Shown: piece after piece, positions 5,182 to 5,626 of the stretch
Numbering within the stretch: position 1 is the stretch's first letter
How the letters are laid out: each line of letters starts with the position of its first letter
Source of the DNA: JASJHI01 sp965371355
Lineage (GTDB): Bacteria > Actinomycetota > Acidimicrobiia > Acidimicrobiales > Ilumatobacteraceae
Assembly (NCBI GenBank): GCA_965371355.1
Contig: CBDUYD010000183.1
Location: 1-5,626, forward strand
Length of the DNA stretch: 5,626 nucleotides
Reading direction: 5' to 3'
Made by a program: the position numbers and the translations under genes
Notes under the pieces: generated by a model
What the model was told of the DNA's origin: nothing
The model's input: only the letters and a program-made list of their open reading frames with translations
Databases searched by the model: none

Positions 5182-5626
5182 GTGGCAGCGAAGAAGATCA
5201 GGATCCACGAGCTCGCAAGAGAGCTTGGGATGACGAACACGGAGGTACTCGACCTCTGCGGCGTACTCGGAGTCGCCGCTAAGGGGCCGTCCTCATCCCT
5301 CGCCGAGGCGTACGCCGACATGGTGACCCGGCGCGCCACCCGCGACGGTCTGATCCGCGACGAACAGCCCGAGGAGCCCAAGCCCGTCAAGAAGGCGGCC
5401 GCCAAGAAGAAGGCGCCCGCGAAGAAGACCGCGGCCAAGAAGAAGGCGCCCGCGAAGAAGACTGCGGCCGAGAAGACCGCCACATCGGGCGACGACATCC
5501 AAGAAGAGGCCACCGTCGACACTCCCGCTGTCGACACTCCCGCTGTCGAGACCCCGGTTGTCGAGATCCCGGTTGTCGAGATCCCGGTTGTCGAGATCCC
5601 GGTTGTCGAGATCCCGGTTGTCGAGA
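5182..5626 (+). CDS. infB: Translation initiation factor IF-2, N-terminal part (runs off the window)
   Basis: The first 148 codons of infB; the GTPase core lies beyond the right edge. IF-2 positions fMet-tRNA on the 30S subunit and promotes subunit joining. Residues 3-51 are an IF2_N domain: AKKIRIHELARELGMTNTEV followed by LDLCGVLGVAAKGPSSSLAEA. The segment 67-98 is Lys/Ala/Pro rich (14 Lys in 32 residues), resembling histone H1 tails. An acidic linker follows (103-110), then a pentapeptide repeat VDTPA, VETPV, VEIPV from residue 112. The GTG at 5182 is the only plausible start: an in-frame TGA at 5170-5172 excludes extension upstream. AAAGG at 5164-5168 is the nearest Shine-Dalgarno-like sequence but lies 13 nt away, so initiation may be weak. 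The gene is fourth in the operon, after ylxR, with a gap of 49 bp and no ylxQ between. Low-complexity N-termini are common in actinobacterial IF-2. Confidence 0.93.
   Translation, partial: MAAKKIRIHELARELGMTNTEVLDLCGVLGVAAKGPSSSLAEAYADMVTRRATRDGLIRDEQPEEPKPVKKAAAKKKAPAKKTAAKKKAPAKKTAAEKTATSGDDIQEEATVDTPAVDTPAVETPVVEIPVVEIPVVEIPVVEIPVVE
5404..5469 (+). repeat. 33-bp tandem repeat encoding Lys/Ala/Pro-rich block in infB
   Basis: Units 5404-5436 and 5437-5469 differ at one base (ACC versus ACT). Each encodes the 11-residue KKKAPAKKTAA. The repeat is in frame and gives a strongly basic, H1-like linker after the IF2_N domain. Confidence 0.93.
5515..5626 (+). repeat. 15-bp tandem repeat array in infB, open at the window edge
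   Basis: Seven complete 15-bp units from 5515 to 5619 plus 7 bases of an eighth. Units 1-2 are GTCGACACTCCCGCT (VDTPA), unit 3 is GTCGAGACCCCGGTT (VETPV), and units 4-7 are identical GTCGAGATCCCGGTT (VEIPV). The gradient from older to identical units suggests recent in-frame expansion by slippage. The total copy number is unknown because the array continues past the window. Confidence 0.95.

Noticed and set aside
5515..5626. CRISPR-like repeat array
   Set aside because: Units are contiguous 15-mers with no spacers, and are in frame with infB.

Overview
The window comes from a high-GC actinobacterium. Every gene uses GC-rich third positions, four of the six starts are GTG, and ProRS and NusA closely resemble mycobacterial forms. 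The gene order (proS near rimP-nusA-ylxR-infB) is the actinobacterial arrangement. A deep-branching lineage such as Acidimicrobiia is plausible from the lysine-rich IF-2 and Asp-rich NusA tails, but that is inference. No mobile element, defence locus, tRNA, rRNA or CRISPR array is visible. This is essentially a core translation and transcription locus.

Left half (about 38-2556, minus strand): proS (bacterial-type prolyl-tRNA synthetase with editing domain) is followed by a PIG-L/LmbE family zinc deacetylase. The deacetylase appears to start at a TTG that overlaps the proS stop codon, so the two look co-transcribed and translationally coupled. The 37 bases beyond the deacetylase stop hold only a short direct repeat.

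Centre (2557-2759): a divergent control region of about 200 bp. On the proS side, a perfect 12-bp inverted repeat abuts the proS ribosome-binding or -10-like sequence. On the rimP side there is an extended -10-like sequence, a small hairpin, a perfect 12-bp stem with a U-rich 3' flank (a terminator-like attenuator candidate), and then a strong Shine-Dalgarno sequence.

Right half (2760-5626, plus strand): a tightly packed operon. rimP (30S maturation) overlaps nusA (transcription elongation, termination and antitermination) by 4 bp. nusA is followed after 7 bp by ylxR (small nucleoid or RNA-binding DUF448 protein), and after 49 bp by infB (IF-2), which runs off the right edge. The operon links ribosome assembly, transcription-translation coupling and initiation. 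The unusual parts are repeat-expanded disordered segments in two neighbouring proteins: a Lys/Arg-free Asp/Thr tail on NusA, and in IF-2 a histone-H1-like Lys/Ala/Pro block followed by a 15-bp tandem repeat that reaches the window edge.
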